From contig NZ_CAHS01000015.1 in assembly GCF_001050515.1 (NCBI RefSeq), positions 186,001-250,000 on the forward strand: a stretch of DNA of 64,000 bases, read 5' to 3'. Positions 61,218-64,000 of this stretch are shown piece after piece. Position 1 is the first letter of the stretch, and each line of letters starts with the position of its first letter. The notes beneath the pieces are model-generated. The model was not told where the DNA came from and ran no database searches. It was given only the letters and a program-made list of their open reading frames with translations. The translations under genes were made by a program, and so were the position numbers. Source of the DNA: Erwinia piriflorinigrans CFBP 5888 (GTDB lineage Bacteria > Pseudomonadota > Gammaproteobacteria > Enterobacterales > Enterobacteriaceae).

Positions 61218-63641
61218 ATGCATGCGAATTTTAGTGCATTGCAGCAGCGTATATTGCGGCTAACGTTCACCTTGGTGGCGGTGATCGGCCATGTATCACC
61301 TGCCGATGCGGAACCTAGTCATTCTGAGCACGACAATATCACCTTCGATACCGACGTGCTGAAAGAACGTGGAATAGACCCCAAAATAGCGGAACTTTTC
61401 CGTCATCGGCCACGTTTTCTCCCCGGCGAGTCTTCGGCGATCTTAACGGTAAATGGCACAAATCGGGGGCGCGTAAAGGTGAAATTTGATGATACCGGCA
61501 CGCTCTGCGCAGACCGCATCTTTCAGCAGCAGTCTGGCCTGATTTCACCAGCCAATTATTCTGACGATATTCCTTGTTTTGACCTTAGGCTTGCATGGCC
61601 CCAGGCTGAAGTGCAAACAAACCAGAGTGAAGGTAAAGTCAACCTGATCGTTCCGCCTCAGGCTGTCACTAAGCCAGGCGTTGAGAACGGTAGATGGCAG
61701 CACGGCGGAAATGCCGGCATGCTAAATTATGACGCCAGTTATATGAACTCGTCGGGCGGTGTGAGCTTCGGTCAAATCGGTAGCGAGGTCGGGCTAAACT
61801 ACAGCAACTGGATATTACGCAGTCGCCAGACCTTTAGCCGTTTTAATCGGCAGAACCGTATTAACCATCAGGCCACCTATGCACAGCGCAGTTTTGCCGA
61901 CATCAAAAAAGTGTTGCAGCTCGGCCAGGTCAGTTTAGCCAACTCCCTGTTTGGTACGGGACAGGTACAGGGATTCCAGATGTTCCCCGAATCTGCCCTT
62001 GACGAACAGGAAGGAGCCGGGCTGGTAGATGGGGTGGCTGACTCGCCGTCAGTCGTTGAAGTCAGGCAGTCCGGCGTTCTGGTCTATAACACCATCGTTC
62101 CCGCTGGTCCTTTTCGACTACAGGGGTTTTCCCTGCTTAACACACGCTCGGATCTGGAAGTCACCCTGACCGGCAGTAACGGGGAGGCACGCCAATTTAC
62201 CGTCCCTGCCTCCACGCTGCTGGTACACGCACCCGTGGTATCGCCGGGTATCTCTTTCGGTGCAGGGCGTATCGAACAGCATGATGGGATCAAACCGCTG
62301 GTGGGAACCATCGCCACAGGCTGGCAACTGACGCCCTATAGCGGACTGTACGCGGGACTGATCGTATCGTCCCCCTGGAGAGCCGGAGCACTCAGCCTGG
62401 ATACCCAACTGTTTGCTCCGACACGGCTTAACCTCCAGACGACAATTGCTCAGGATGCAAAACATGCAGCTGCCGGAACGTCAACATCCGCCCTCCTCAG
62501 CCACAGCCTTACCGAGCGCCTGAGCTTTAGTGCAAATGGACGTCAGCAAACATCAGGCTACCGTGAACTGAGTGATGCACTGGTCAGCATGCGGCACGAT
62601 AACCCCAACGGCATGAGCCGTAGTCGCTATCAGTGGGGAAGCGGTCTCAGTTGGTCAACAGACGCGGTGGGAAGCCTGTCACTGTCATGGGGCCGCACAA
62701 CCACATTTGCTGGCGCACAAAACGATTATCTTCGCGCAGGCTGGAACCAACAGTTGGGTTGCGCATGGCTGGGACTCAGCCTTGAACATGACTCCGGCAC
62801 CTTGAGTGGTCAAAATGACGATCGTCTGTATGCCTCTCTCAGCATACCTGTAGGTGATAAACGCGAGATCAACAGCTTCCTGAATGCGACAAAACGCAGC
62901 GCACGGAGCGGTATCCGCTACAGCGATCGCGCCAGTCGGGATCTCAACTGGAGCATTGCCAGCGAACGCGACTTGCGTAACGACCGGACCTCGGCAAGCG
63001 GTAGTCTGAGTACGATAACGCGCGTTAGCCAACTTGGTGCCAGCATCAATCATAACAGCAATAATTATACCAGTTGGTCGACGCAAGCCAGTGGCACAGC
63101 GGTACTGCATGCTGATGGATTGACCTTTTCACCTCATCGCGTTTCCGATACTTTCGGCGTTGCACAAGTGGGTGATGAGTCGGGCGTACGCATCGACACG
63201 CCAGCAGGGCCGGTCTGGACTGACTGGCGCGGCTATGCCGTTCTGCCTGTGTTAAACGGTTACCGCAGCTCCAACATTCAGGTCGATACCCGGAGCTTGA
63301 AGAAAAATGTCGATATCGCCAACGCGTGGAAAGAAACTGACCTGGCTCACGGTGCTGTCGGTAAGGTGAATTTTGAGGTGGTACAAACCCGCCGGGTGTT
63401 GGTCAATGCGCAAATGGCGGATGGGAGCAAACTCCCTCGTGGTGCAAGCCTGTTTGATGAAGATGGCCGTCTGGTGACGATTGTGGCTGATGATGGAACG
63501 GTTTTCGTCCCGGATGCGGCAGTTGATATGACTCTGGAAGTGCAAAGTGCGGGTGCATCGCTTTGCACGATGAATCTCACGCTGCCAAAGAAGGCGGGAT
63601 CTTCGCAGCTGTACGAAAACGCAACGGCAACCTGCCAGTAA
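61218..63641 (+). CDS. Outer-membrane fimbrial usher (YhcD-like)
   Basis: Outer-membrane assembly platform for the fimbria, 807 residues from ATG 61218 (AGGAG 7 nt upstream; another ATG overlaps the chaperone stop at 61212 but is too close to that site). N-terminal domain starts NITFDTDVLKERGIDPKIAELF, then the beta-barrel with a plug (VVEVRQSGVLVYNTIVPAGPFRLQGF) and the C-terminal domains (GVRIDTPAGPVWTDWRGYAVLPVLNGYRSSNIQVD, shortened here to landmarks). The N-terminal DxxxLKERG pattern fits the YhcD/TcfC-like group. Complete. Confidence 0.9.
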   Translation: MHANFSALQQRILRLTFTLVAVIGHVSPADAEPSHSEHDNITFDTDVLKERGIDPKIAELFRHRPRFLPGESSAILTVNGTNRGRVKVKFDDTGTLCADRIFQQQSGLISPANYSDDIPCFDLRLAWPQAEVQTNQSEGKVNLIVPPQAVTKPGVENGRWQHGGNAGMLNYDASYMNSSGGVSFGQIGSEVGLNYSNWILRSRQTFSRFNRQNRINHQATYAQRSFADIKKVLQLGQVSLANSLFGTGQVQGFQMFPESALDEQEGAGLVDGVADSPSVVEVRQSGVLVYNTIVPAGPFRLQGFSLLNTRSDLEVTLTGSNGEARQFTVPASTLLVHAPVVSPGISFGAGRIEQHDGIKPLVGTIATGWQLTPYSGLYAGLIVSSPWRAGALSLDTQLFAPTRLNLQTTIAQDAKHAAAGTSTSALLSHSLTERLSFSANGRQQTSGYRELSDALVSMRHDNPNGMSRSRYQWGSGLSWSTDAVGSLSLSWGRTTTFAGAQNDYLRAGWNQQLGCAWLGLSLEHDSGTLSGQNDDRLYASLSIPVGDKREINSFLNATKRSARSGIRYSDRASRDLNWSIASERDLRNDRTSASGSLSTITRVSQLGASINHNSNNYTSWSTQASGTAVLHADGLTFSPHRVSDTFGVAQVGDESGVRIDTPAGPVWTDWRGYAVLPVLNGYRSSNIQVDTRSLKKNVDIANAWKETDLAHGAVGKVNFEVVQTRRVLVNAQMADGSKLPRGASLFDEDGRLVTIVADDGTVFVPDAAVDMTLEVQSAGASLCTMNLTLPKKAGSSQLYENATATCQ

Positions 63642-63650
63642 GGATACGGA

Positions 63651-64000
63651 ATGAGAGTATTTTACAGAACGTGGATATTGCCCTTGTTAATGGCAATCAG
63701 CCACCCCAGCACTGCCGAACCCAACCACGGTATTGATAACCTTTTCACACCACAGCGGATGCCTGATGCTCACTGCACAATCTCTGTCAGTAACCCGTTT
63801 GTCGACTACGGTGTGATGTCACGTTGGCAGATGCAGGATTTGCCAAACAGACAGGTTACTCCCGGCATCCGCTCGACGATGGTGAACGTGGTCTGCCCAC
63901 ATTCACGGCCAATAAAGCTATTGGTCCAGGGAGAGGTCAACGAAACAGGTCATCTGCGCTATGGTGACCGTGGTTATACCCGGTTCCGCTTGTTGGATGT
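63651..64000 (+). CDS. DUF1120-type fimbrial protein, 5' part (runs off window)
   Basis: Second subunit-like gene, 9 bp after the usher with AAGGA upstream. Visible are 116 residues: signal peptide MRVFYRTWILPLLMAISHPSTA, then a DUF1120-like start DAHCTISVSNPFVDYGVMSRW and VNVVCPHSRPIKLLV, parallel in cysteine spacing to the first subunit. It may be a tip adhesin or second subunit. The 3' end is outside the window. Confidence 0.75.
   Translation, partial: MRVFYRTWILPLLMAISHPSTAEPNHGIDNLFTPQRMPDAHCTISVSNPFVDYGVMSRWQMQDLPNRQVTPGIRSTMVNVVCPHSRPIKLLVQGEVNETGHLRYGDRGYTRFRLLD

Overview
The window reads as enterobacterial chromosome, most likely from the Erwinia/Pantoea group (Erwiniaceae). Many genes are near-identical in order and sequence to Escherichia coli neighbourhoods (fnr-uspE, ydgH-ydgI, rstA-rstB, asr-ydgU-ydgD, hrpA/azoR, ydbH-ynbE-ydbL/ldhA, dbpA, ttcA, fnrS-zntB). 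These are interleaved with genes typical of plant-associated enterobacteria: a sucrose isomerase, an srfABC operon, an OspG/NleH-like type III effector kinase and a secreted barnase with its barstar. The genus call is inference from gene content. No rRNA, tRNA, CRISPR array or intact transposon was seen.

Layout. 1-2.8 kb: end of a DUF4385 gene, malate:quinone oxidoreductase (mqo) and a small lipoprotein converging on a shared terminator. 3.0-9.8 kb: srfA-srfB-srfC, a tightly overlapping operon encoding a membrane-anchored protein, an ASKHA-fold (Hsp70/actin-like) protein and a P-loop GTPase-like protein. 9.8-13 kb: barstar/barnase, an AI-2E family permease, a SoxS/MarA-type activator and an Rrf2 regulator. 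13-19.9 kb: glutaminase glsB divergent from sotB, the effector kinase on AT-rich DNA, and a DppA-like dipeptide-binding protein divergent from a PepT-like tripeptidase. 20-24.8 kb: a chemoreceptor, a type-B carboxylesterase and an aromatic-acid-type MFS transporter. 25-30 kb: fnr and uspE, then a copper-uptake insertion (DUF2946 protein and an OprC-type TonB receptor), then ynaJ. 30.4-39.8 kb: ydgH, ydgI, rstAB, an M32 carboxypeptidase, asr with five 51-bp repeats and an RstA-type box, ydgU, ydgD and amiD. 39.8-49.9 kb: hrpA, azoR, the YdbH-YnbE-YdbL lipid-homeostasis operon, ldhA and small genes. 50-55 kb: dbpA, then a scarred accessory segment with an SDR pseudogene, an intact SDR, two tiny ORFs outside ordinary length cut-offs, gene fragments, a LysR regulator and a phage-integrase remnant abutting ttcA. 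55-59.2 kb: ttcA, sucrose isomerase, the anaerobic sRNA FnrS with an FNR site, and zntB. 59.7-64 kb: a chaperone-usher operon with DUF1120-type subunits, running off the window.

How parts work together. Oxygen control recurs: fnr carries an apparent autoregulatory site, and fnrS carries a near-consensus FNR site at about -42.5. Envelope and acid stress form a second theme (rstAB with a candidate RstA site at asr, ydgD, ydbH-ynbE-ydbL, amiD, ydgH). Nutrient scavenging forms a third (dipeptide binding plus peptidase, esterase plus transporter plus chemoreceptor, sucrose isomerisation, copper receptor).

The best candidates for something under-described are srfABC as an ATPase/GTPase membrane machine, the sucrose isomerase with an RMDRG product-specificity loop, the orphan effector kinase with DIS in place of DFG, and the scarred dbpA-ttcA interval.
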